This document shows positions 55,836 through 64,000 of a DNA stretch of 64,000 nt, in pieces. The DNA is taken from the NCBI RefSeq assembly GCF_026627925.1, contig NZ_JAPNLE010000009.1, positions 4,836,001-4,900,000 of the forward strand, given 5' to 3'. The translations under genes and the position numbers were made by a program. Each line of letters opens with the position of its first letter. Within the stretch, counting starts at the first letter, position 1. Source of the DNA: Cupriavidus sp. D39. GTDB lineage: Bacteria; Pseudomonadota; Gammaproteobacteria; Burkholderiales; Burkholderiaceae. Below the pieces are notes generated by a model. The model did no database searches, was not told the DNA's origin, and saw only the letters and a list, made by a program, of their open reading frames with translations.

Positions 55836-55875
55836 AACGCCCCGGCCTGCATCACTGCACGCCGGGGCGTTTTGC
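55836..55875 (+). terminator. Attenuator terminator of leuA
   Basis: AACGCCCCGGC and GCCGGGGCGTT make an 11-bp perfect stem followed by TTTG. It lies between the leader peptide and leuA (98 bp before the leuA ATG). Confidence 0.8.
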
Positions 55876-55973
55876 ATTCAGCACGCATACAGCAGCACAG
55901 CAAAACGAAACGGCGGATGCCGAAACAGTAACTTGATTCGCCAAATACAAAAGTAAGCCCAGGAGCCCCACCC

Positions 55974-57512
55974 ATGTCCGACAAACTCATCATTTTCGAC
56001 ACCACCTTGCGCGACGGCGAACAGTCGCCCGGCGCCTCCATGACCCGCGAGGAAAAGATCCGTATCGCGCGCCAGCTGGAGCGCCTCAAGGTCGACGTGA
56101 TCGAAGCGGGCTTTGCCGCCAGCTCCAACGGCGACTTCGAAGCGATCCGCTCCATCGCCCAGGTCGTCAAGGATTCGACCATCTGCTCGCTGGCCCGCGC
56201 CAACGACCGTGATATCGCCCGCGCCGCCGAGGCGCTCAAGCCGGCCAACGCCTTCCGCATCCATACCTTCATCGCCACCTCGGCGCTGCATATGGAAAAG
56301 AAGCTGCGCATGACGCCGGACCAGGTGTTCGAGCAAGCCATCCAGGCGGTGCGCTTTGCGCGCCAGTTCACCGACGATATCGAATTCTCGCCCGAAGATG
56401 GCAGCCGCTCGGATATGGATTTCCTGTGCCGCGTGCTCGAAGGCGTGATCAAGGAAGGCGCCACCACCATCAACCTGCCGGATACGGTGGGCTACGCCGT
56501 GCCGGAAGGCTACGCGGGCCTGATCCGCTCGGTGCGCGAGCGCATCCCCAATTCCGACAAGGCCATCTGGTCCGTGCATTGCCACAATGACCTCGGCATG
56601 GCGGTTGCCAACTCGCTGGCGGCGGTCAAGCTCGGTGGCGCGCGCCAGGTCGAGTGCACCATCAACGGCCTCGGCGAGCGTGCCGGCAATACCAGCCTGG
56701 AAGAAGTGGTGATGGCGGTCAAGACGCGCCGCGACTACTTCGACCTGGACGTCGGCGTGGATACCACCCAGATCGTGCCGGCCTCCAAGCTGGTGTCGCA
56801 GATCACCGGCTTCGTGGTGCAGCCCAACAAGGCCGTGGTGGGCGCCAACGCCTTCGCGCATGCTTCGGGCATCCACCAGGATGGCGTGCTCAAGGCGCGC
56901 GATACCTACGAGATCATGCGCGCGGAAGACGTGGGCTGGACCGCCAACAAGATCGTGCTGGGCAAGCTCTCGGGCCGCAACGCGTTCAAGCAACGCCTGC
57001 AGGAGCTCGGCATCGAGCTGGAGAGCGAGGGCGAGGTCAATGCCGCGTTCACCCGCTTCAAGGAACTGGCCGACCAGAAGTCCGAGATTTTCGACGAAGA
57101 CATCATGGCCATCGTTTCCGACGAGGCGCACGACGTCAACGAGCACTTCCGCTTTATCTCGCTGTCGCAGCACTCCGAGACCGGCGAGCGCCCGCATGCG
57201 CGCGTGGTGTTCAACATGGATGGCCAGGAAGTGACGGGCGAAGGCGAGGGCAACGGTCCGGTCGATGCCACGCTCCACGCCATCGAAGGCAAGGTCGCCA
57301 GCGGCGCCGAACTGGTGCTGTATTCGGTCAATGCCATCACCGCCGGCACGCAGGCCCAGGGCGAAGTCACGGTCCGCTTGTCCAAGGGCGGGCGCATCGT
57401 CAACGGCGTGGGCACCGATCCCGATATCGTGGCCGCGTCGGCCAAGGCCTACCTGGCCGCGCTGAACAAGCTGCACGACAAAGCCGTGCAGAAGATCAAC
57501 CCGCAGATCTGA
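55974..57512 (+). CDS. leuA: 2-isopropylmalate synthase
   Basis: A 512-residue enzyme condensing acetyl-CoA with 2-ketoisovalerate, the committed step of leucine synthesis. [20 protein letters not shown] is the family signature; [19 protein letters not shown] carries the metal-binding Hx[18 protein letters not shown] and the C-terminal leucine-binding regulatory domain (about 390-512, [20 protein letters not shown]) complete it. Length is that of the feedback-inhibited form. Regulation by the upstream leader peptide is likely. Confidence 0.96.
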   Translation: MSDKLIIFDTTLRDGEQSPGASMTREEKIRIARQLERLKVDVIEAGFAASSNGDFEAIRSIAQVVKDSTICSLARANDRDIARAAEALKPANAFRIHTFIATSALHMEKKLRMTPDQVFEQAIQAVRFARQFTDDIEFSPEDGSRSDMDFLCRVLEGVIKEGATTINLPDTVGYAVPEGYAGLIRSVRERIPNSDKAIWSVHCHNDLGMAVANSLAAVKLGGARQVECTINGLGERAGNTSLEEVVMAVKTRRDYFDLDVGVDTTQIVPASKLVSQITGFVVQPNKAVVGANAFAHASGIHQDGVLKARDTYEIMRAEDVGWTANKIVLGKLSGRNAFKQRLQELGIELESEGEVNAAFTRFKELADQKSEIFDEDIMAIVSDEAHDVNEHFRFISLSQHSETGERPHARVVFNMDGQEVTGEGEGNGPVDATLHAIEGKVASGAELVLYSVNAITAGTQAQGEVTVRLSKGGRIVNGVGTDPDIVAASAKAYLAALNKLHDKAVQKINPQI

Positions 57513-57563
57513 TCGCGATCTGATTGGTAAGCCCGCGGCCCATCCGGCCGCGGGGCTTGAATC

Positions 57564-57603
57564 GGCCCGTCGCATTCCCACGAGGATGACGGCGGGCTTT
57601 TTG
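57564..57603 (+). terminator. Terminator after leuA
   Basis: GCCCGTC and GACGGCGGGC form an imperfect stem followed by TTTTT in the gap between convergent leuA and the BamE-like gene. Confidence 0.6.
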
Positions 57604-57641
57604 CGTTTCCGCTCGCCCCTCGGCCCTGCCGCGTCCGCGCT

Positions 57642-58169
57642 TCAGCGGCGCCTTCTGTCAGGGTCGGCGAGCGGGTCCGGCGTGATCTGGGTCTGGCGCA
57701 GCACGCCGCCGTCGTCAAAATAGAAATTGAACATCGACGGCCAGTTGTCCTCGTGGAGGAAGCGGTAAGACCACACTTCGCGCTTCATTAGTGGGAAATA
57801 TTGCGTGGGCTCGCGGGGCTTGCCGAAGTGCTGCTCCACGTCCAGCCTGGTCCAGACGTCGACCTTCGCCTTGTAGAGCTCGTTGGTCTGCAGCATCTGG
57901 CGGAACGTGGTGAGATGGCCGCTGCGGTCGAAGTCCGCTGCATAGGCCTGACGTCCGAAAGGCTGCTTCGAATAGATCCAGCGCTGCGTGCCGTCGGCTA
58001 GCCGGTAGGTATCGGTTGGCGTGCCGAAGCGGGCTTGTACGGCGGCTTCCGGCGCGCCCACCATGTCCTGGCCGACTTTGACCGGTTGCAGCACCGAGCA
58101 GGCCGGCAGGATGGCTGCGGCTGTTGCTAGCACGAGCCACCGGGCGGCATGGCGCGATGAGCCTTTCAT
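57642..58169 (-). CDS. BamE/SmpA-like outer-membrane lipoprotein
   Basis: A 175-residue lipoprotein: signal peptide with lipobox LPAC (Cys24), then an SmpA/OmlA fold with the two-helix part VGQDMVGAPEAAVQARFGTP and sheet segments RLADGTQRWIYSKQPFGRQA. A second part has a similar pattern (RLDVEQHFGKPREPTQYF, WPSMFNFYFDDGGVLRQTQ). Two repeats of the BamE-type domain may be present. It is not the canonical bamE but a Burkholderiales paralogue. It probably sits at the outer-membrane inner leaflet. Confidence 0.82.
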   Translation of the reverse strand: MKGSSRHAARWLVLATAAAILPACSVLQPVKVGQDMVGAPEAAVQARFGTPTDTYRLADGTQRWIYSKQPFGRQAYAADFDRSGHLTTFRQMLQTNELYKAKVDVWTRLDVEQHFGKPREPTQYFPLMKREVWSYRFLHEDNWPSMFNFYFDDGGVLRQTQITPDPLADPDRRRR

Positions 58170-58387
58170 GGGGGGCCTCTTCTTGAAATTCGTGATGATA
58201 TGGATGGAGAGTGTAGCGGCGCACGAAAGTTGTGTGCGTCTCATGTGGCACGTGCCGGCTTTTGCAGGCAAGCGGTGGCATGGCGCAGCCATCCTCGCCC
58301 AATTGCCCGTTTTGCCGCGAGTGCGATCCGATTTGCCTAGGCTGGGCCCCTGGCTTACCATGCAGCGCTTTGGCGGGAGATCACTCG

Positions 58388-59631
58388 ATGTGGGCAAAAC
58401 GATGGCTGGCGGGCTGTTTGCTGGCGGTGGCGGCGAGCGCCGGCGCGCAGGAGCCGATCCGTCTCGGCATGATCGAAGGGTTGTCCGGCCCCTTTGCCAA
58501 CGCGGGCGACGCGGTGGTGCGCAACCTGCGGCTCGCCATTGACCGGGTCAATGCGCGCGGCGGCGTCAAGACGGCGGAAGGCGCGCGGCCCTTCGAGCTC
58601 GTTACCTTCGACAGCAAGGGCAATGTCGACGAGAGCCTGATCCAGTTGCGCGGGCTGGTGGACAAGCGGATTCCCTTGTCCTGCAGGGCAACAGCTCGGC
58701 GGTGGCCGGCGCGCTGGTAGGCGCGATCAACCGGCACAACAGCCGGCAGCCCGATGCCCGCGTGCTCTTCCTGAATTACTCGGCGGTCGATCCCACGCTG
58801 ACCAATGAGGGGTGCAGCTTCTGGCACTTCCGCTTCGATGCCAGCGCCGACATGCGCATGCAGGCCCTGACCGAGGTCATCCGTGCCGATAAGAGCGTGC
58901 GGCGCGTCTACCTGATCGACCAGGACTACAGTTTTGGCCATCAGGTGTCGCGTTCGGCGCGCGAGATGCTGGCGGCCAAGCGTCCCGAGTTGCACATCGT
59001 GGGCGACGAGTTCCATCCGATCGGCAAGATCAAGGACTTCGCCCCGTATATTGCCAAGATCAAGGCGAGCGGCGCGGATGCGGTGATCACGGGCAACTGG
59101 GGCAACGATCTCACCCTGATGATCAAGGCCGCGCGCGAAGGCGGGCTGAACGCCAAGTTCTACACCTTCTACGGCAATGGCCTGGGCGCACCGGCTGCCA
59201 TGGGAGACGCCGGGGTAGGGCGTGTGCTGGCGGTTGCGGAGTGGCATCCCAATGTGGGCGGCGCGGCGTCGGACGCGTTCTACCAGGCCTTCCGCGCGCG
59301 TTACCCGGAGCCCAAGGACGACTACGTTCACCTGCGCATGCAGATGATGGTGGAGATGCTGGCCCGGGCCATCGAGCAGGCGGGCTCGACCGACGCGGTC
59401 AAGGTGGCGCGTGCGCTGGAAGGCATGCGCTACGTCAACGACTTCCATGATGCGACGATCCGCGCAGATGACCACCAGGTGCTGCAGCCGCTCTACGTGT
59501 CGGTGATGGAGAAGCAGGGCGGCGACGTGCGCTTTGACAACGAGGGGTCGGGATACGGCTTTCGCACGGTGAGGAAGCTCAAGTCGGCGCAGACCATGTT
59601 GCCCACGACCTGCAAGATGGAGCGTTTCTAG
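58388..59631 (+). CDS. Branched-chain amino-acid-type ABC transporter binding protein (frameshifted)
   Basis: A periplasmic ligand-binding protein (Leu/Ile/Val-binding family) of about 414 residues after repair. The signal peptide is MWAKRWLAGCLLAVAASAGAQ cut at AQ|EPIRLG; the first lobe contains LGMIEGLSGPFANAGDAVVR and LVTFDSKGNVDESLIQLRGL; after the frame change the rest runs ALVGAINRHNSRQPDARVLF to CKMERF. One more T in CCCTTG at 58673-58677 gives IPFVLQGNSSAVAGALVG. No transporter genes are adjacent, so it is an orphan. Substrate unknown. Confidence 0.85.
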
Positions 59632-59820
59632 CAGTTCCGGGCCTGCGTTGCCGCAAACGCCATCCCCAGCCCGTTTTCCGCTATAATCGCCCGCTGTCAT
59701 AGCCAGCCGGTTGTCAAAACCGGCCCGGCGAGACAGTTGCCTGTATGTAAGACACGCACAAGGCACGACGCATACGGCACATTTCGTGCTGTAGCGTTCG
59801 CAAGTGAAAAGGAAATCACC

Positions 59821-60092
59821 ATGGCAGAAGCCCAAATCAGCAGCAAAACCGAAGTCATCAAGCAGTTCGCGCGTGCCGCCAACGACACGGGTAGCCCCGA
59901 AGTCCAGGTCGCTCTGCTGACCACCCGCATCAACGAACTGACCCCCACTTCAAGGCCAACATGAAGGATCACCACAGCCGCCGCGGTCTGCTGCGCATGG
60001 TGAGCCGTCGTCGTCGCCTGCTGGACTACCTCAAGGCCAACGATGCCGACCGTTATCGTTCGCTGATCGAGAAGCTCGGCCTGCGTAAGTAA
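59821..60092 (+). CDS. rpsO: 30S ribosomal protein S15 (frameshifted in sequence)
   Basis: S15 binds 16S rRNA early in 30S assembly. The reading starts [20 protein letters not shown] and after ELTP should continue [20 protein letters not shown] to KLGLRK, 90 residues. The present sequence has five Cs at 59942-59946; a sixth restores the frame (272 nt observed, 273 needed). Because S15 is highly conserved and generally required, a real frameshift is improbable. A TATAAT -10-like box lies at about 59682. A terminator and then pnp follow, the usual order. Confidence 0.93.
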
Positions 60093-60155
60093 GCAGCCAG
60101 GATCGTCCGGATGGCAGCACGAATGGATGCACTGCACGCCTTCGCGTGAGCCACT

Positions 60156-60190
60156 AATGCCTGCGTCAGCCTCGCTGATGCAGGCATTTT
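60156..60190 (+). terminator. Terminator between rpsO and pnp
   Basis: AATGCCTGC-GTCAG and CTGAT-GCAGGCATT form a stem followed by TTTG(T)5. It reduces but may not abolish read-through into pnp, as in other rpsO-pnp pairs. Confidence 0.8.
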
Positions 60191-60408
60191 GTTTTTGCGG
60201 ATGAAATGTTGCGGATCAGGCCGCCGTCTGGCCGATGTCCGGCATTGCTGTAAGTGATTTTTGTTTCACTTGATGGTGCCATGACCCCGGGTCTGGCACA
60301 CGTTGCGCCAAGACGTGCAACGGAGTAAGTTACTGTGTTCTTTAGCTTTTTTCAGCTTTTTTACTGTTAATCCATACCGGAGTCGGACAAGGAAGCGGGG
60401 CTTTGTGT

Positions 60409-60459
60409 CATTCCAGCGCGGTATCCGCCCAGGCAGGTGTCGGGTGCCGCGCTGGAATG
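60409..60459 (+). promoter_or_regulatory. Long hairpin in the pnp 5' leader
   Basis: CATTCCAGCGCGG (60409-60421) and CCGCGCTGGAATG (60447-60459) form a perfect 13-bp stem. It is located about 107 nt upstream of pnp, like the RNase III/PNPase autoregulatory hairpin of other bacteria. The 473-bp rpsO-pnp gap holds only this and the terminator. Confidence 0.65.
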
Positions 60460-60565
60460 GCATAGCACTTCCCTGTGACTGCGACCGACGCTGATCCGGC
60501 AGTTCGCCCGCGGCTGCTAACGCGGGCGTTGCACAAGCGTGCAAGCACGAACAAAAGGAACGCTC

Positions 60566-62779
60566 ATGACCATGTTCAACAAGATCGTCAAGGAATTCCA
60601 GTGGGGCCAGCACAAGGTGCGCCTGGAAACCGGCGAGGTTGCCCGCCAGGCTGGCGGTGCCGTGATCGTCGACATTGAAGACACCGTGGTGCTCGCCACC
60701 GTTGTCGCTGCCAAGTCGCCCAAGGCTGGCCAGGATTTCTTCCCGCTGACCGTCGACTACATCGAAAAGACCTACGCTGCCGGCAAGATCCCCGGTGGCT
60801 TCTTCAAGCGTGAAGGCCGTCCGTCGGAAAACGAGACGCTGACCTCGCGCCTGATCGACCGCCCGCTGCGTCCGCTGTTCCCGGAAGGCTTCTACAACGA
60901 AGTGCAAGTGGTCATCCACGTGCTGTCGCTGAACCCGGAAGTGCCGGCCGACATCCCCGCCCTGATCGGCGCCTCGGCTGCCCTGGCAGTGTCGGGCATC
61001 CCGTTCAGCGGCCCGGTCGGCGCAGCGCGCGTTGGCTACAAGGACGGCCAGTACCTGCTGAACCCGACCCGTTCGCAGATCGCTGCGTCGGAACTGGACC
61101 TGGTGGTTGCCGGTACCGAGCGCGCCGTGCTGATGGTGGAGTCGGAAGCCCGCCAGCTGTCGGAAGAAGTGATGCTGGGCGCCGTGGTCTATGGCCACGA
61201 GCAAATGCAGACGGCCATCAACGCCATCCATGACCTGGTGCGCGACGGCGGCAAGCCGGAATGGGACTGGACCGCGGCACCGAAGAACGAAGCGCTGATC
61301 GCCAAGGTTGGCGAGATCGCTCTGCCGCTGCTGCAGGACGTCTACCAGCTGCGCCAGAAGTCGGCGCGCAGCCAGAAGCTCAAGGAAGTCTACGCCACCG
61401 TTGCGGCCAAGCTGGCCGAAGCCGGCGTGGAAGCCGACAAGGTCGAAGTGGGCAACGTGCTGTTCGACATCGAAGCCAAGATCGTGCGCAGCCAGGTGCT
61501 GTCGGGCGAGCCGCGCATCGATGGCCGCGACACCCGCACCGTGCGCCCGATCGAGATCCGCTCGTCGGTGCTGCCGCGCGCCCACGGCTCGGCCATCTTC
61601 ACCCGTGGTGAAACGCAGGCGCTGGTGGTTGCCACGCTGGGCACCAAGGGCGATGAGCAGATCATCGACGCGCTCGCCGGCGAATACCGCGACCGCTTCA
61701 TGCTCCACTACAACATGCCTCCGTTCGCCACCGGCGAAACCGGCCGCGTGGGCAGCCCCAAGCGCCGCGAAATCGGTCACGGCCGCCTGGCCAAGCGCGC
61801 GCTGATCCCGGTCCTGCCGAAGGATGACGAATTCGCCTACACCATTCGCCTGGTGTCCGAAATCACCGAATCCAACGGCTCGTCGTCGATGGCATCGGTG
61901 TGCGGCGGCTGCCTGGCACTGATGGACGCCGGCGTTCCGATCAAGGCGCACGTGGCCGGCGTGGCCATGGGCCTGATCCTGGAAGGCAACAAGTTCGCCG
62001 TGCTGACCGACATCCTGGGTGACGAGGACCACCTCGGCGACATGGACTTCAAGGTCGCGGGTACCGACACCGGCATCACCGCGCTGCAGATGGACATCAA
62101 GGTCCAGGGCATCACCAAGGAGATCATGCAGGTCGCGCTGGCGCAAGCCAAGGAAGGCCGCCTGCATATCCTGGGCAAGATGCAGGACGCGATGGGCCAT
62201 GCGCGCACCGAGCTGTCGGAGCACGCACCGCGCATGATCACCATGAAGATCCATCCGGACAAGATCCGCGAAGTGATCGGCAAGGGCGGCTCGACCATCC
62301 AGGCGCTGACCAAGGAAACCGGCACCACCATCGACATCCAGGAAGACGGCACCATCACCATCGCCTCGACCTCGACCGAAGGCATGGCCGAAGCCAAGCG
62401 CCGCATCGAAGGCATCACCGCGGAAGCCGAAGTGGGCAAGATCTACGCCGGCACCGTGCTCAAGCTGCTGGACTTTGGCGCTATCGTCAACATCCTGCCG
62501 GGCAAGGACGGCCTGCTGCATATCTCCGAGATCGTCAACGAGCGCGTCAAGGACATCAAGGACTGGCTCAAGGAAGGCCAACACGTTCGCGTCAAGCTGA
62601 TCCAGGCTGACGAGAAGGGCCGCCTGCGCCTGTCCCTGAAGGCCGCGCTGGCCGAAGAGGGTGGCAGCATCAGCCCGATCGCCAACACCAGCGAAGCCCC
62701 TGCCGCGCCGGCCGCACCGGCTGCAACGGCCGCACCGGCTGCGCCGACGACGCCTTCGGCGGACCAGCAGCAGCAGTAA
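60566..62779 (+). CDS. pnp: Polynucleotide phosphorylase
   Basis: A 737-residue 3'-5' phosphorolytic exoribonuclease, trimeric core of the degradosome. Two RNase PH domains are present ([20 protein letters not shown] early; [18 protein letters not shown], with the catalytic region, and [20 protein letters not shown] later). A KH domain follows ([20 protein letters not shown]) and an S1 domain ([20 protein letters not shown]). The last 35 residues are Ala/Pro-rich. ATG at 60566 follows AAAAGGAAC. The gene is intact. Confidence 0.97.
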   Translation: MTMFNKIVKEFQWGQHKVRLETGEVARQAGGAVIVDIEDTVVLATVVAAKSPKAGQDFFPLTVDYIEKTYAAGKIPGGFFKREGRPSENETLTSRLIDRPLRPLFPEGFYNEVQVVIHVLSLNPEVPADIPALIGASAALAVSGIPFSGPVGAARVGYKDGQYLLNPTRSQIAASELDLVVAGTERAVLMVESEARQLSEEVMLGAVVYGHEQMQTAINAIHDLVRDGGKPEWDWTAAPKNEALIAKVGEIALPLLQDVYQLRQKSARSQKLKEVYATVAAKLAEAGVEADKVEVGNVLFDIEAKIVRSQVLSGEPRIDGRDTRTVRPIEIRSSVLPRAHGSAIFTRGETQALVVATLGTKGDEQIIDALAGEYRDRFMLHYNMPPFATGETGRVGSPKRREIGHGRLAKRALIPVLPKDDEFAYTIRLVSEITESNGSSSMASVCGGCLALMDAGVPIKAHVAGVAMGLILEGNKFAVLTDILGDEDHLGDMDFKVAGTDTGITALQMDIKVQGITKEIMQVALAQAKEGRLHILGKMQDAMGHARTELSEHAPRMITMKIHPDKIREVIGKGGSTIQALTKETGTTIDIQEDGTITIASTSTEGMAEAKRRIEGITAEAEVGKIYAGTVLKLLDFGAIVNILPGKDGLLHISEIVNERVKDIKDWLKEGQHVRVKLIQADEKGRLRLSLKAALAEEGGSISPIANTSEAPAAPAAPAATAAPAAPTTPSADQQQQ

Positions 62780-62826
62780 GCGGTTTGCGGTAGCTGTAGT
62801 ACCGCACCCGTAGCAGAAGCAGAAAA

Positions 62827-62855
62827 AACGGCTGGCGATGTCCAGCCGTTTTTTT
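62827..62855 (+). terminator. Terminator after pnp
   Basis: AACGGCTGG and CCAGCCGTT form a perfect 9-bp stem followed by TTTTTG, 48 bp past the pnp stop. Confidence 0.85.
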
Positions 62856-63002
62856 GTTTACACTGCCGCCAGTCCCGCCCCATGCAGCCCGGCTGTTCGG
62901 CCCGCTGTTCGGCCCGCCATGCGGCGGATGCGCAGATCGATCCCCCCGCCATGCGTGCGCGAGCCCGCCGCATGCGTGAAGTCCCCAACGCAAGGAGCAG
63001 CA

Positions 63003-64000
63003 ATGCAAGCCATCGAAATCCGCGAGTACGGCGCCCCCGAAGTCCTGCAACTGGCGCAACGCCCCGACCCCGTGCCCAAGGCCGGCGAGATCCTGATCCG
63101 CGTGGCGGCGGCCGGCATCAACCGCCCGGACGTGTTCCAGCGCACCGGCAATTACCCGGTGCCGCCGGGCGCCTCCGACCTGCCGGGCCTGGAAGTGGCC
63201 GGCGTGGTGGCCGGCGGCGACCTGTCGCACCCCGACAACCGCTTCGGCCTGAAGCTGGGCGATCGCGTGTGCGCGCTGGTGCAGGGCGGCGGCTATGCCG
63301 AGCTGTGCGTGGCGCCCGCGGCGCAATGCCTGCCGGTGCCTGCGGGCCTGTCGGATATCGAGGCGGCTGCATTGCCGGAGACGTTCTTCACCGTGTGGAG
63401 CAACGTGTTCGATCGCGGCTACCTGGGCCGCGGCCCGCTGGGCAAGGACGAGACCCTGCTGATCCAGGGCGGCTCGAGCGGCATCGGCACGACCGCCATC
63501 CAGATTGCCAAGGCCCTCGGCCACAAGGTATTCGTGACCGCCGGCAGCGCCGACAAGTGCCGTGCCTGCGAGGCACTGGGCGCCGATCGCGCCATCAACT
63601 ACAAGACCGAGGATTTTGTCGCCGAGGTCAAGGCCCTGACCGGCGGCCGTGGCGCCGACGTCATCCTCGACATGGTGGCCGGCTCGTACCTGGCGCGCGA
63701 GCTGTCGTGCGTAGCCGACGATGGCCGCATCGTGATCATCGCGCTGCTGGGTGGCGCCAAGGCCGAGATCCCGCTGGGCGACATCCTGCGCCGCCGGATC
63801 ACCGTGACCGGCTCCACGCTGCGTCCACGTCCGGCCTCGTTCAAGGGCGAGATCGCACAGGCGCTGCACCAGCACGTGTGGCCGCTGCTGGCCGCGGGCA
63901 AGATCAAGCCGGTGATCCACCAGACCTTCCCGGCCGCCCAGGCCGCGGATGCGCATCGCCTGATGGAGTCCAGCGAGCACATCGGCAAGATCGTCCTGAC
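63003..64000 (+). CDS. NAD(P)H quinone oxidoreductase, PIG3 family (3' end cut)
   Basis: A zinc-independent medium-chain dehydrogenase/reductase. It starts MQAIEIREYGAPEVLQLAQR after an AAGGAGCAG RBS and reads through the right edge with no stop (332 codons). The catalytic fold GINRPDVFQRTGNYP, GDRVCALVQGGGYAELCVAP and the nucleotide-binding LLIQGGSSGIGTTAIQIAK (Rossmann GGSSGIG) fit PIG3/quinone oxidoreductase proteins, which reduce quinones with NADPH. The position after rpsO-pnp is conserved in Burkholderiales. Nearly complete, as the family is 325-340 residues. Confidence 0.92.
   Translation, partial: MQAIEIREYGAPEVLQLAQRPDPVPKAGEILIRVAAAGINRPDVFQRTGNYPVPPGASDLPGLEVAGVVAGGDLSHPDNRFGLKLGDRVCALVQGGGYAELCVAPAAQCLPVPAGLSDIEAAALPETFFTVWSNVFDRGYLGRGPLGKDETLLIQGGSSGIGTTAIQIAKALGHKVFVTAGSADKCRACEALGADRAINYKTEDFVAEVKALTGGRGADVILDMVAGSYLARELSCVADDGRIVIIALLGGAKAEIPLGDILRRRITVTGSTLRPRPASFKGEIAQALHQHVWPLLAAGKIKPVIHQTFPAAQAADAHRLMESSEHIGKIVL

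Noticed and set aside
59821..60092. rpsO as a true pseudogene
   Set aside because: S15 is generally required, the defect is one base in a C-run, and eight other genes show the same error type.
60266..62584. Very long open frame antisense to pnp
   Set aside because: Same shadow effect: His/Gln/Asp-rich sequence without motifs, opposite to an intact PNPase.

Overview
The window is high-GC betaproteobacterial chromosome, most like a Cupriavidus/Ralstonia-type Burkholderiales. This rests on the gene orders ilvI-ilvH-ilvC-psd-pssA-leuA and rpsO-pnp-quinone oxidoreductase, and on a sigma factor/DUF3619/DUF3106/RDD operon. Species was not determined.

Layout. (1) 1-5471: urate catabolism (uraD, puuE, NCS2 permease, GntR regulator, uraH, puuD). 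(2) 5587-9672: puuD terminator, a class C group II intron directly after it, and a long imperfect palindrome (A) carrying an IS256-family element. (3) 9675-18033: a periplasmic quinoprotein block (diheme cytochrome c, PQQ dehydrogenase, ankyrin protein, YVTN propeller, TonB receptor) plus a Rossmann protein and a lipoprotein. (4) 18279-28361: fatty acid desaturase, then guanine deaminase, adenine deaminase, xdhC, xdhB, xdhA and a divergent LysR gene. (5) 28363-33970: palindrome B, holding a nest of an IS5-type element containing an IS3-type element containing a second group II intron. (6) 33971-45032: tungstate-binding protein and its ModE-like regulator, then envelope, lipid and housekeeping genes. 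(7) 45127-45921: palindrome C. (8) 45959-49466: six-gene operon headed by a sigma factor. (9) 49834-64000: ilvIHC, psd, pssA, a LysM/BON protein, leuA with a leader-peptide attenuator, a BamE-like lipoprotein, a periplasmic binding protein, rpsO, pnp and a quinone oxidoreductase.

How the genes work together. Blocks 1 and 4 form a nearly complete purine route: adenine to hypoxanthine and guanine to xanthine by deaminases, then urate by XdhABC, 5-hydroxyisourate by PuuD, OHCU by UraH, allantoin by UraD and allantoate by PuuE. Block 3 separates the two halves. Block 9 supplies branched-chain amino acid synthesis and phosphatidylethanolamine synthesis.

Two points stand out. First, palindromes A, B and C (about 800-920 bp each once insertions are removed) belong to one family with shared motifs and two distinguishable arm types. 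I do not recognise a named family for them. Second, at least nine genes, including the essential rpsO, each carry an apparent single-base deletion, mostly in homopolymer runs. This points to systematic sequence error, so those genes are annotated as CDS spanning a frameshift.
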